From Deltaproteobacteria bacterium RBG_13_43_22 (GTDB lineage Bacteria; Desulfobacterota; RBG-13-43-22): 64,000 bases of DNA. Positions 7,426 through 15,638 of this stretch are shown here, one piece after another. A program made the position numbers and the translations under genes. How positions within the stretch are numbered: position 1 is the stretch's first letter; every line of letters begins with the position of its first letter. The notes below the pieces were generated by a model. It did no database searches. It had not been told where the DNA came from and saw only the letters and a list, made by a program, of their open reading frames with translations. The stretch lies in contig MGQB01000015.1 of assembly GCA_001797675.1 (NCBI GenBank), positions 1 to 64,000 on the forward strand. Reading direction: 5' to 3'.

Positions 7426-9153
7426 TCAGACTCGTTGTTTTTTAGCGCGGCTTAACATTTCCCTGGCCACGGAGACGGTCTTGGCGGAAGAGGAAGATCC
7501 CCCCAGCATGCGGGCCATTTCTTCAACCTGTTCTTCTTCTTGAAGCAAACGGATCCTGGTCTGGGTCCGCCGAGCACGGGTCTCCTTGAACAACTGGAAA
7601 TGGGTCTCGGCAAAAGCAGCAATTTGCGGCAAATGGGTAATACAGACCACCTGGTGGGTTTGGGAAAGTTGAGACAACTTCCGGCCCACGGACTCCCCCA
7701 GGCTTCCCCCGATCCCGGAGTCTACTTCGTCAAAAATAAGGGTTTCCAGGGAATCCTGGTCAGACAGCAGTCCCTTGAGGACCAGTAAAATCCGGGAGAG
7801 TTCCCCACCGGAGGCGATCCGGGCCAGGGGTCTCAAACCTTCTCCCAAGTTGGGAGCAATATAAAACTCCCCTTTTTCTATACCCGTCCGGCTCAAGCCG
7901 GTCCCCTCAAACCGGTAGTTCTCGTCGGCCTCCTGCTCGTTGACTCCGGGAGAAAAAATCATTTGAAACTGACATCCCCCCATTCCCAGACCTTTTAATT
8001 GCTCCTCAATCCGGGAAGTCAAATCCAAAGCGGCTTTTTTCCTTTTTCGCGATAAATCCATTGAGGTTTCAAAAAGCCGCTTTCGCCCCGCCTGAATCTC
8101 GTCTTCCAAACCCTTCAGCCGATAAACTTGGTCCTCGCCTTCTTTTAAATTTTTTTCAATCTGTTCCCCGTAGTCTAAAACCTCTTCGACTGTTGAACCG
8201 TATTTAGCAGTCAAGCGCTGTATACGATCAAGACGCTCCTCGACCTGTTCCAAAATTTGAGGATCAAAGATCAAGCGGGAAAGGTAATCCCGCAACCCGG
8301 TTATGATTTCCATTAAATGCACTTGAAGGGTATCTACCTCCTTAAACAGGGGTTGGAGGCTGGGGTCAATCGAAACCACCGACCGGATCAAATCCTTGGA
8401 AAGGGAAAGGGTATTCAGGCAGGAATGCTCTTCTTCAAACAATGTCTGTTGGGCCTGGTGAATCTTCTCCCATATCTTTTCCGCCTGTAGAAGAACCCGT
8501 TTCCGTTGTTGTAATTCTTGATCTTCTCCGGAACGGAGATCCGCCTGTTGAATCTCCTGGGCTTGAAAAAGCCACAGGTCCTTTTGACTCTTCCGTTTCT
8601 GTTCCTGATCTTTCAGCTCTTGCCAGGCATGGATTCGCTCTTCCAGGAAAGAAAACTGGTTCTGAACTTCTTCCCGCAGGGGAAGCAAACCGGCAAAGCG
8701 GTCTAAGAGGTAAAGATGCTGGACCGGATTCAACAGGGATTGATATTCATGCTGGTTGGAGATGCCGATCAAAGAGCGGGTTATCCGGCTCAAGGTCGAC
8801 AGATTGGTCAAGCTTCCATTGATCCAGGCCCGGCTTTTTCCGCCGGGCTGGACCGTACGCTTGATCAGTATCTGCTCTTCTGCCGGAAGGCCAAGGGATT
8901 CCAGAAGGCCTTGCAGGGAATGATCAGGGGTTAAGGTAAAAAGGGCTTCAACCCGGGCCTCTTCCGCGCCTTGACGGATGGTGTCCGGAGACGGTTTTTC
9001 ACCCAGAAGGAGGTTAACGGCCTTGACAATAATCGACTTGCCGGCCCCGGTTTCACCGGAAAGAATATTCAGTCCGTTTGAGAAAGAAAGGGTCACCCGA
9101 TCAATAAGGGCCAGGTTGACGATTTGTAGTTGATCAAGCACTGCCGTTTCCAC
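7426..9153 (-). CDS. recN: DNA repair protein RecN
   Basis: This 575-residue protein has the normal RecN length and SMC-like organisation. The N-terminal half ATPase has the Walker A motif GETGAGKS (about 34-41) followed by KAVNLLLGE. There are two long coiled-coil arms rich in Glu, Gln and Lys. The C-terminal half has the ABC signature ASGGELSR and the Walker B segment LIFDEVDSGIGG. RecN acts in double-strand break repair by holding DNA ends. It is followed by the phosphorylase gene. Confidence 0.96.
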   Translation of the reverse strand: METAVLDQLQIVNLALIDRVTLSFSNGLNILSGETGAGKSIIVKAVNLLLGEKPSPDTIRQGAEEARVEALFTLTPDHSLQGLLESLGLPAEEQILIKRTVQPGGKSRAWINGSLTNLSTLSRITRSLIGISNQHEYQSLLNPVQHLYLLDRFAGLLPLREEVQNQFSFLEERIHAWQELKDQEQKRKSQKDLWLFQAQEIQQADLRSGEDQELQQRKRVLLQAEKIWEKIHQAQQTLFEEEHSCLNTLSLSKDLIRSVVSIDPSLQPLFKEVDTLQVHLMEIITGLRDYLSRLIFDPQILEQVEERLDRIQRLTAKYGSTVEEVLDYGEQIEKNLKEGEDQVYRLKGLEDEIQAGRKRLFETSMDLSRKRKKAALDLTSRIEEQLKGLGMGGCQFQMIFSPGVNEQEADENYRFEGTGLSRTGIEKGEFYIAPNLGEGLRPLARIASGGELSRILLVLKGLLSDQDSLETLIFDEVDSGIGGSLGESVGRKLSQLSQTHQVVCITHLPQIAAFAETHFQLFKETRARRTQTRIRLLQEEEQVEEMARMLGGSSSSAKTVSVAREMLSRAKKQRV

Positions 9154-9265
9154 CCTTCCGGTTAATCAAATTCGAAGCACGAAACCGGGAACCCGTCCCG
9201 ATGAAATCGGGATGGGAGTGACCATAGGGAACAAATCCGAAACCAATCAAAAGGTCAATTATTTA

Positions 9266-9363
9266 TTAAGGGTCTCAAAATAATATTGACCAAAATGGAC
9301 CGGGAGTGTCTTATTTAATGCAAACTCATTAGTTTCATGTTAAGACTATGAAGAGACCCTTAA
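9266..9363 (-). repeat. MITE-like element, short copy
   Basis: A 98-base copy bounded by TTAAGGGTCTC (9266-9276) and GAGACCCTTAA (9353-9363). Its interior (AATATTGAC, GGACCGGGAGTGTCTTATTT, AATGCAA) matches the ends of the 442-base copy at 5245-5686. It lies upstream of recN in a 400-base gap with no gene. Confidence 0.7.
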
Positions 9364-9487
9364 TAATGTTCAAAACGTTAGGAATTTTGGATTTCGTTCA
9401 TTCGAATTGTTTTTGGATTTCGGATTTCGGATTTAACTTAAACCTCATTTTTGAGATCCGATTTATTCGAATTTAAGAAGGGATGAC

Positions 9488-9539
9488 AAAAAAAAGGCCC
9501 TCCGTGTTCGATAGGTCTGTAGAGGGCCTCCAATCGTTC
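9488..9539 (-). terminator. rho-independent terminator of the cold-shock gene
   Basis: Read on the - strand, GAGGCCCTC (9540-9532) pairs with GAGGGCCT (9502-9495) and is followed by a run of eight T. It sits 20 bases past the stop codon of the cold-shock gene. Confidence 0.85.
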
Positions 9540-9558
9540 CCCGATGGTTTGAAAATGC

Positions 9559-9762
9559 TTATAGCTTCATTACATTGGCTGCCTGAGGACCTTTGGACCC
9601 TTCATTAACCTCAAACTCCACATCCTGCCCTTGTTTCAATGTCTTAAACCCGTCCATCTGGATAGCCGAATAGTGAACAAAGACATCCAGTCCCCCTTCC
9701 TGTTCAATAAACCCAAACCCCTTGGCATCATTAAACCACTTCACTTTCCCTTTGCACTTCAT
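9559..9762 (-). CDS. CspA family cold-shock protein
   Basis: This 67-residue protein is a single cold-shock domain. RNP1 is KGFGFIEQ (about 14-21) and RNP2 is VFVHYSAI (27-34). It begins with the usual [16 protein letters not shown] context and ends in AANV. It binds single-stranded RNA/DNA and acts as an RNA chaperone. It is monocistronic with its own terminator, and the clear ribosome site AAGGAGGG lies just upstream. Several paralogues are usual, so no family letter is assigned. Confidence 0.95.
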   Translation of the reverse strand: MKCKGKVKWFNDAKGFGFIEQEGGLDVFVHYSAIQMDGFKTLKQGQDVEFEVNEGSKGPQAANVMKL

Positions 9763-9822
9763 TCATTCCCCTCCTTGTAAAGATAAAGCTTTAAGGGTAC
9801 AAATTCCTTCCTCGGGCAGAAT

Positions 9823-9860
9823 AAAAAAAAGGTAAAAAAGTCTTCCGTCTTTTTTACCTT
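9823..9860 (-). terminator. rho-independent terminator of the minor pilin operon
   Basis: On the - strand a 12-base stem (AAGGTAAAAAAG with CTTTTTTACCTT, 9860-9829) with an 8-base loop is followed by T residues (9830-9823). It lies about 120 bases beyond the stop of the pilX-like gene and separates that operon from the cold-shock gene. Confidence 0.75.
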
Positions 9861-9981
9861 TATGTTTTTACTCGATTCATGGGGGAAACCAATTCTCTTT
9901 GATGAAGAAATTAGCATAACGGTTTTGGTATTGTCAAGAATTTTTATTCATTTTTTTACGAATTCTTCAACCGGATAATCG

Positions 9982-11100
9982 TTACATCTGCGACCAACCG
10001 CTCAAGCTAAAAGAATACGTTGCCGGTGATTGAGACAAATAGGCATTGGAGATCCGGGAAACCCTCTCAAACTGTAATCCCCCGGTCTGAAAAATAGTTC
10101 CCTGGCAAACAATGGATCCCATAAGCCTCCCGGAGCCTGTTTTTTTAACAACGCCGTTGGACCAAAATACACCGGCGATTTGAGAGAAGTCATTTAAGAT
10201 AATATCTCTCCCGGCAATAAAAGCCGTATCCAGTAAATGATCATCCGAAAGACGGGTGGAACCGTTAAGGGTAATCAATCCGGTAGCGACAATGGTTACC
10301 CCGCAGAGATCGTTCCCTTGCAGGGTCAAATCCCCGTCAACAAAAATTAAACCATTTTTCTGGTCGCCGCTAAGGACCAACTTTTGTTGGCCGAAGAGGT
10401 TTTGGTTTTGGGATTCCAGGGCCGTGGATTGGTATTCCTGAAAACCTTTTTCGGAAATCATAGGGACTTCCATAGAAGCGAGATAATCCGGGCCTTCCGG
10501 GGCTATGGATTGGGTAACCGAAAATTGATTTTGTTTCAGTTGGTCAACGACGGTAGAAGGGGTTATGGAATAGCCCTGGTTGGCGTGCAGATTCCCAAGA
10601 ATTTCCAATGAGCCGCTCAGATGGATCTGCCCGGCGGTGACGATTCCCATTTTAAAAATTGGGGATACATCGGATGACCCTCCAGATTGAGCACAATAAA
10701 TAGTGGCCCGAACTCGGCTCAAGCCGTTTTGACCGGGACCTTTCCCAACCATAATGACTTCCGCATAAGTCGGGGGATCCTGGGGATCATACCGTAATTC
10801 GTCAATCCAGAACTGGGTACCCGTCCGGTTTGGTTGATCGGGTTCCTGAATGGGGAAATTCATTTCCTGACCCGTTTTTTTCTGTAAAAAATAGGTGGGA
10901 TTTTGACGATAACCGAACAACAGATGTTGCAATCCCGCCTCGGCCGCATATGAGGCTTGAACACTTTGATTATAATTGGAACTGATACTAAGTTCGGTAG
11001 TGGCAGTTAAATAAGCGGTGGATCCCAGTATGGTCAAAAGCAATAAAACCATCAAGACCCCCACCAAAGCGGCTCCCTTTTGTTGTTTAAACGGTGACAT
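9982..11100 (-). CDS. PilX-like minor pilin / pilus assembly protein
   Basis: This 372-residue protein, read from ATG 11100 because AAGGGGG lies just upstream, starts with a short basic segment and a hydrophobic helix (GAALVGVLMVLLLLTILGST). That is the form of the PilX N-terminal domain, followed by an Ala/Gln stretch typical of pseudopilin helices. The rest is a beta-rich domain with repeated hydrophobic-Gly turns (LSGSLEILGNLHA, LTLQGNDL) resembling a beta-helix. A TTG start at 11139 overlapping the upstream stop is possible. It is the last gene of the pilD-fimT-pilW-pilX group; PilX proteins prime pilus assembly. Confidence 0.75.
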   Translation of the reverse strand: MSPFKQQKGAALVGVLMVLLLLTILGSTAYLTATTELSISSNYNQSVQASYAAEAGLQHLLFGYRQNPTYFLQKKTGQEMNFPIQEPDQPNRTGTQFWIDELRYDPQDPPTYAEVIMVGKGPGQNGLSRVRATIYCAQSGGSSDVSPIFKMGIVTAGQIHLSGSLEILGNLHANQGYSITPSTVVDQLKQNQFSVTQSIAPEGPDYLASMEVPMISEKGFQEYQSTALESQNQNLFGQQKLVLSGDQKNGLIFVDGDLTLQGNDLCGVTIVATGLITLNGSTRLSDDHLLDTAFIAGRDIILNDFSQIAGVFWSNGVVKKTGSGRLMGSIVCQGTIFQTGGLQFERVSRISNAYLSQSPATYSFSLSGWSQM

Positions 11101-11135
11101 AGTACCCCCTTGGCTCTTTGAACGGAAAGCGCTGT

Positions 11136-12017
11136 TCAATTTCCTTTCATGATTTGTGTACTCATGGTCAATTCTTTTTCCTGGGTATTCCGGGATGAAG
11201 ACGGAGAAGGACCGGTTTGAACGGAAAGCCGAAGCCGGAACAATCCATTATTTATTGAATCGATCTTTAATTGGTTTATATCCTCGGCCAGGGGTTCAAA
11301 ACCACAAGCATTGACCTTTCTTTTCAGTATAGGAACCCCTGGGTCGTGGTATTTCCCTCCCGAATCGTTGTGGTCGGTAAAAACAGTATAGCTGACCAAA
11401 CTAATCTCTCCAACTTCTGTTCCTTGGGGATAGGCCTTTTTCAACCCCTGGTTGCCTGGTTTGGAAGGATCGGTATCAATGATTAGACAGGAACCCGAAA
11501 CGGCTTTGACCTGGGCCACTTCAGGAGGTTTTCCTATATAGAGCAAATCGAGAGGATTGTATTGGTCATTGGTTAACGAACCGTTTAAGATTAATTGAAG
11601 GGAGGTATCTCCGGCCACCGTCTCCTGGGCCAGGACTGTTGGATTGGTTTCATTGGCCAGGACGATCAATAGAGAAAGTATATCCGGGTTATGGTCCCCT
11701 GGGGTTATGGTAACAATCCCGTTGAGGGATACATTCTGGGGGACCTTGGGGACAAAAGAATCAGGGATCCAATCCGTTAGATCCTTTAAAAAGGAATGAT
11801 TCGAAACAGGATATCCCGCACTTTTGAAATCACGAGCGATTATTTCCAGGGCCGCTCTCAGTCCTTGTTGTCTTTGGACGATCCTGGTTTGGGTTTTGTA
11901 GGCCTGGGCCTGTGATAGGAATATCCGGCAACACACACCCAATACCAGTGTTAAAATGGTCAAAGTGACCATCACTTCGATTAGGGTGAAGCCCTTATCC
12001 TTTACTTCTTTTTCCAT
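11136..12017 (-). CDS. PilW-like minor pilin
   Basis: This 293-residue protein has a type III signal peptide, KDKGFTLIEVMVTLTILTLVL, with PilD cleavage after Gly9 and Glu at mature position 5. It then has a long helix and an R..LRAALEIIARDFKSAGYP segment typical of PilW/PilJ minor pilins. It starts one base after the FimT-like gene ends. With PilX and FimT it would form the pilus tip or priming complex. Confidence 0.85.
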   Translation of the reverse strand: MEKEVKDKGFTLIEVMVTLTILTLVLGVCCRIFLSQAQAYKTQTRIVQRQQGLRAALEIIARDFKSAGYPVSNHSFLKDLTDWIPDSFVPKVPQNVSLNGIVTITPGDHNPDILSLLIVLANETNPTVLAQETVAGDTSLQLILNGSLTNDQYNPLDLLYIGKPPEVAQVKAVSGSCLIIDTDPSKPGNQGLKKAYPQGTEVGEISLVSYTVFTDHNDSGGKYHDPGVPILKRKVNACGFEPLAEDINQLKIDSINNGLFRLRLSVQTGPSPSSSRNTQEKELTMSTQIMKGN

Positions 12018-12018
12018 T

Positions 12019-12501
12019 TCAGCCCCCTTGCACTTTCACCCTCCCCTGAGAGGAAAGGGTGATTTTTTTTTGACCGGAGGAATTGCTTAAAACCACGGTG
12101 GTTCCAACCACCGCTCCCCGGGGGGAAAAAACCGGGTTATGGGTACTGCTTTCCAAGGCCACACCGGGATAATAATAGGGATTTCCGGGATTATTGAACA
12201 TCCGCAGGACCCCCTCTTGGGTTCCCGGCCATCGGGAAACACCTTTAAGGGATTCCCGTTCCAAAAAATATTTTTTCTGGTCAGGGATAATCTGAATCCG
12301 GTAATAGCAGTTTTGCGAAATGGCCTTCATTCGAGCCAATTGGAAATCCGAAACCAGACTTTGAACCGCCCCTTCCAGACGATACCCGGGTATAAGCCGG
12401 TTAAAACCATAACAGACCATAGAAAAAAGCAGGCCCAAAATGAATAAAGTGAAAAACGTCTCGATTAGAGAAAAGCCGGAGTTGTTTTTTCTTACCAACA
12501 T
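12019..12501 (-). CDS. FimT/GspH-like pseudopilin
   Basis: This 160-residue protein has the prepilin motif NNSGFSLIETFFTLFILGLL, with cleavage after Gly9. It then has the GspH/FimT pattern of a helix ending in LVSDFQLARMKAISQN and a small C-terminal beta domain. It lies directly upstream of the PilW-like gene, and is therefore assigned to the pilus minor pilins and not to type II secretion. Confidence 0.82.
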   Translation of the reverse strand: MLVRKNNSGFSLIETFFTLFILGLLFSMVCYGFNRLIPGYRLEGAVQSLVSDFQLARMKAISQNCYYRIQIIPDQKKYFLERESLKGVSRWPGTQEGVLRMFNNPGNPYYYPGVALESSTHNPVFSPRGAVVGTTVVLSNSSGQKKITLSSQGRVKVQGG

Positions 12502-12655
12502 GATTGCTGCCCTCCTTTAGGACGAGAAATAGTATTTTTCCACCCCCGCCCCTTTCCTCCCCCCTTTGAAGGGGAGGGTGAGGGAGGGAGGGATATTTTC
12601 ATGTTTCGTAGTGCTCCGACAGGACAAAAGGGTCTAATACAAAAATGAGGGACAA

Positions 12656-12680
12656 GGATTGGAGGATTGGAGGATTGGAG
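12656..12680 (+). repeat. short tandem repeat of GGATTGGA
   Basis: Three copies of the 8-base unit GGATTGGA lie head to tail between the prepilin peptidase and FimT-like genes. A C/T-rich hairpin (CCCTCCCC near 12570) lies beside it. It looks like slippage-prone low-complexity sequence without a recognised function. Confidence 0.7.
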
Positions 12681-12703
12681 AAAAATCAGGGTCAGGATTT
12701 TTT

Positions 12704-13486
12704 TTAACCGAGATACCAGTTCAAAAGGATGGTGCCGAAAAAGAGATGGATAACAGCACCCAATGAGAGAAAAGGGCCGAAAGGAACGGCATGGGTGCGA
12801 TCCTTCTTCCAAATCAGGATCAACGCCAGACCAACCAAGGTACCTAAAAAGGAGCCGAGCAGAAGGGTGACCAAAACCCCCGGCCAACCGAGGAATGCAC
12901 CGATCATAGCCAATAACTTGATGTCCCCCCCTCCCATACCTTCTTTCCCGGCCACCATCTGGTATCCGAGCGCCAAGAGCCATAACAGTCCGCCACCCAG
13001 CAACAAGCCGATCCAAGAGGACCACAAGCCCGGGGAACCCGTCAACCAGGAAAAAACCAATCCAATCCCTATCCCTGGATAGGAAATCAGATCGGGAATT
13101 ATTTGATGAGATAAGTCGATTACAGAAATCACCAGTAAGGCGCCGAATAAAAGCAATGCCTGTAAAAAGGCCCAGGAAAGGCCGAATTTCCAGCCTATCA
13201 TAACCGTGGCCAAACCGGTCATCCCTTCGATCAAGGGATATTGACAAGAAATGGGGGCATGGCAATAGCGACATGCCCCTTTCAATAGCAAAAAGCTTAC
13301 CAAGGGCAGATTATCCAGAATCGAGAGCGGATGTCGGCAATGGGGACACCGAGAACCGGGCCAGACAATGGATTCTTCACGGGGCAAACGGTAGATACAC
13401 ACATTATAAAAACTCCCGAGAACCAATCCAAGAATGAACAGGAATAAATAAAAAAACCACGAGGGAATAGTCATCAATAACCCCAT
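12704..13486 (-). CDS. pilD: prepilin peptidase / N-methyltransferase
   Basis: This 260-residue integral membrane protein has the two-domain layout of PilD. The N-terminal methyltransferase region carries the zinc-binding pairs CPHC and CRYC (about 47-50 and 72-75). It is followed by multiple membrane helices. The two catalytic aspartates are in VIDLSHQIIPD (near 122-132) and GGGDIKLLA (near 188-196). It cleaves and N-methylates the pilins encoded downstream and elsewhere. Confidence 0.95.
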   Translation of the reverse strand: MGLLMTIPSWFFYLFLFILGLVLGSFYNVCIYRLPREESIVWPGSRCPHCRHPLSILDNLPLVSFLLLKGACRYCHAPISCQYPLIEGMTGLATVMIGWKFGLSWAFLQALLLFGALLVISVIDLSHQIIPDLISYPGIGIGLVFSWLTGSPGLWSSWIGLLLGGGLLWLLALGYQMVAGKEGMGGGDIKLLAMIGAFLGWPGVLVTLLLGSFLGTLVGLALILIWKKDRTHAVPFGPFLSLGAVIHLFFGTILLNWYLG

Positions 13487-13811
13487 CCGTAAAATTGTTC
13501 AAAGTTTGCTTTTTATTTGAATTAAAATAGGTTAAAGTATTATTGATACCCTTCCGGAGTTCCCTTTATCAAAAAGAAGGTGAGGAACTTTCTTCCCCTT
13601 TTCAGAGGGAAATTAGGGGAATTTGAGATCTTTTAGGGCCTTGATTAAGTCTCTTTCAATAATCCGAACTGTTTCCTTTTTATAGAAGTTAGCAGATCGT
13701 TTGACAAGACTTTTTTCTTTAAGATATAATTAATATAATGTAAACCTGATTACCATGTATGGGAAAGGATATTCCCAGCCTTAACCTTATTCTTTAATAC
13801 CATTGACTGCA

Positions 13812-13939
13812 GGACGATTAAAAACGTCCGGAGGCAAAGCATCCCCATTCGGAGGAATAAGGCGCGCATAAAAGGTCGCCGGAATAACGAGGGATGAGTA
13901 CAATCCCGCTTTCAGCGGGACCAATGGACGTTTTAATCC
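13812..13939 (+). repeat. MITE-like element (variant termini)
   Basis: Ends GGACGATTAAAAACGTCC (13812-13829) and GGACGTTTTAATCC (13926-13939) are inverted. The core (GGCGCGCATAAAAGGTCGCC, then GGAATAACGAGGGATGAG) resembles the core of repeats at 23953-24146, 39446-39566, 45208-45329 and 62292-62443. The rest of the 470-base gap from 13487 is A/T-rich without a gene. Confidence 0.6.
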
Positions 13940-13956
13940 CCGGTAAAGGAGCTCTT

Positions 13957-14565
13957 ATGATTTTCCGAATTAATCCTTCCAATCCTCAGAAGCGGTTGAT
14001 CGACAAGGCTGTGAACATTTTAAAGGAAGGAGGGATCATTGCCTATCCAACCGATACGATTTATGGCTTTGGTTGCGATATGTATAATAAAAAAGCGATC
14101 CAGCGAATTTACCAGATCAAAAAGAGAGACCCCAAGAAACCATTCAGCTTTATCTGCTCGGACTTAAAAAACATCAGTTTGTATGCCCAGGTCACCAACC
14201 AAGCCTACAAGATCATGAAAAGATGCCTGCCTGGACCCTATACTTTTATCCTTCTGGGTACCAAATTGGTCCCTAAAATCATGGTGACTAAAAGAAAAAC
14301 CGTAGGCATTCGGGTGCCGGACAACAATATCTGTCTTTCCTTGGTTAAAACGTTGGGCAATCCGATCATCAGCACCAGTGTCGGGTTTTCAGGAGGGGAA
14401 GTCTTTTCCGATTCTTCACTGATCGAGGAAACTTTTGGATCGCAGATTGATCTGACTATTGATGGAGGGATACCGGCTAATCAACCGTCCACCATCATTT
14501 CGCTGATCGATGACCAGATTGAAGTGATCAGGGAAGGGTTGGGAGAGTTTCGTCAGTTCTTATAA
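13957..14565 (+). CDS. YciO/Sua5 family protein (threonylcarbamoyl-AMP synthase-like)
   Basis: This 202-residue protein has the Sua5/YciO/YrdC fold. It starts near GGIIAYPTDTIYGFGCD and continues with KKRDPKKPFSFIC, GPYTFIL, TVGIRVPD and ISTSVGFSGG. The family makes threonylcarbamoyl-adenylate for tRNA t6A. The length and KKRD..KPFS segment fit the YciO branch, whose activity is less certain. An in-frame ATG at 13894 lies inside the MITE-like repeat; ATG 13957, preceded by AAAGGAG, is preferred. It converges with sppA, and the last 13 bases overlap. Confidence 0.85.
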   Translation: MIFRINPSNPQKRLIDKAVNILKEGGIIAYPTDTIYGFGCDMYNKKAIQRIYQIKKRDPKKPFSFICSDLKNISLYAQVTNQAYKIMKRCLPGPYTFILLGTKLVPKIMVTKRKTVGIRVPDNNICLSLVKTLGNPIISTSVGFSGGEVFSDSSLIEETFGSQIDLTIDGGIPANQPSTIISLIDDQIEVIREGLGEFRQFL

Positions 14566-15458
14566 AAAATCGGCGGAACCAATAGAAGTTGGGCCGTGGG
14601 CCAGCCGGGTTGAAGGGATTGCCTGATCTCCCCCAGCCATTCACTGAAAAGAAGATCCCAAATAGAGAAGCGTTTCTTGTCCGGATAAATCAATTTGACC
14701 TCGCCCGAAAGACCAACCATTTTCTTGGTCAGTTCTACCGCGTCTTCGAAGCTCCCCAATTCATCGATTAAACCGAGAGCTTTGGCCTGTTCCCCGGTGA
14801 AGATTCGTCCATCGGCTATCTTTTCCACCTGTTCCCGGCTTATTCGGCGTCCTTTAACCACGACCTCAATAAATTGATGGTGGACGTTTTGAATCACTTC
14901 TTCCAAGAGACGGCGCTCTTCGGGTTTCATTTCCCTCACCGGGGAACCGATATCTTTGTAAGGACCGCTTTTAACCACTTCCCGGCTCACCCCGATTTTA
15001 CTGAGGAGTTCTTTAAAGTTGGACAGTTCCATGATCACTCCGATACTTCCGGTCAGGGTCGCCGGATTGGCCACAATCTTATTGGCAGCCAAGGCCACAT
15101 AATAACCCCCGGAAGCGGCCACATTTCCCATGGAGGCGACCACTTTTTTTCCGGGAATGGTCCGTTGGACCTCCCGATAAATTTCCTGGGAGGCGGCTGT
15201 CCCTCCTCCGGGTGAATCGATGCGAAGGATTATCGCCTTGACCCGGCTGTCTTTCCGATATTTTTTTATTTGTTCCACCACCCCCCTGGAGTCGGTGATA
15301 ATCCCCCGTATGGAGACTACGCCGATACGACTTCCAAAAGGAAGATGGGAATCCCCATTAAAGAAAATGGTGATGCCTCCCCAAAGGAGGATCAAACCGC
15401 CGGCTACCAAGCCATAGATCAATATTCCAAATAGAACGGGATGTTTTTTTTCGGACAA
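14553..15458 (-). CDS. sppA: signal peptide peptidase SppA (short form)
   Basis: This 301-residue membrane serine protease has one N-terminal membrane helix (about 8-33). The core contains RIDSPGGG, the nucleophile Ser in GNVAASGGYY, and the general-base Lys in SGPYKDIGSP, which give the SppA Ser-Lys dyad. The length fits the 36-kDa single-domain type. It degrades leftover signal peptides in the membrane. It lies 180 bases after rpsA on the same strand, the order commonly seen in deltaproteobacteria. Confidence 0.93.
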   Translation of the reverse strand: MSEKKHPVLFGILIYGLVAGGLILLWGGITIFFNGDSHLPFGSRIGVVSIRGIITDSRGVVEQIKKYRKDSRVKAIILRIDSPGGGTAASQEIYREVQRTIPGKKVVASMGNVAASGGYYVALAANKIVANPATLTGSIGVIMELSNFKELLSKIGVSREVVKSGPYKDIGSPVREMKPEERRLLEEVIQNVHHQFIEVVVKGRRISREQVEKIADGRIFTGEQAKALGLIDELGSFEDAVELTKKMVGLSGEVKLIYPDKKRFSIWDLLFSEWLGEIRQSLQPGWPTAQLLLVPPIFYKN

Positions 15459-15638
15459 GGGCGTTACCCGGAAAAGTGTGGAAATAAAAGTTTTGTGTTT
15501 TGAGTCCGGAGTTCGGAGTAAAAGCGTAACTCCGAATCCTCCACTCCGAAGGGATTGACCGTTTTCTTACGAAAGCACTCCTCCATGGTAATAAAAGAGA
15601 GCTTTGAAAAACTTCCCCATGAAGTAAGGAGGTTGGGA

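Noticed and set aside
12656-12680. CRISPR-like array
   Set aside because: Repeats are 8 bases, directly adjacent and without spacers. No array with spaced repeats was seen anywhere in the window.
12492-13274. A 260-codon - strand frame overlapping the prepilin peptidase gene
   Set aside because: It lies in another frame of the pilD gene, is Arg/Phe-rich with no domain, and pilD has all catalytic motifs.
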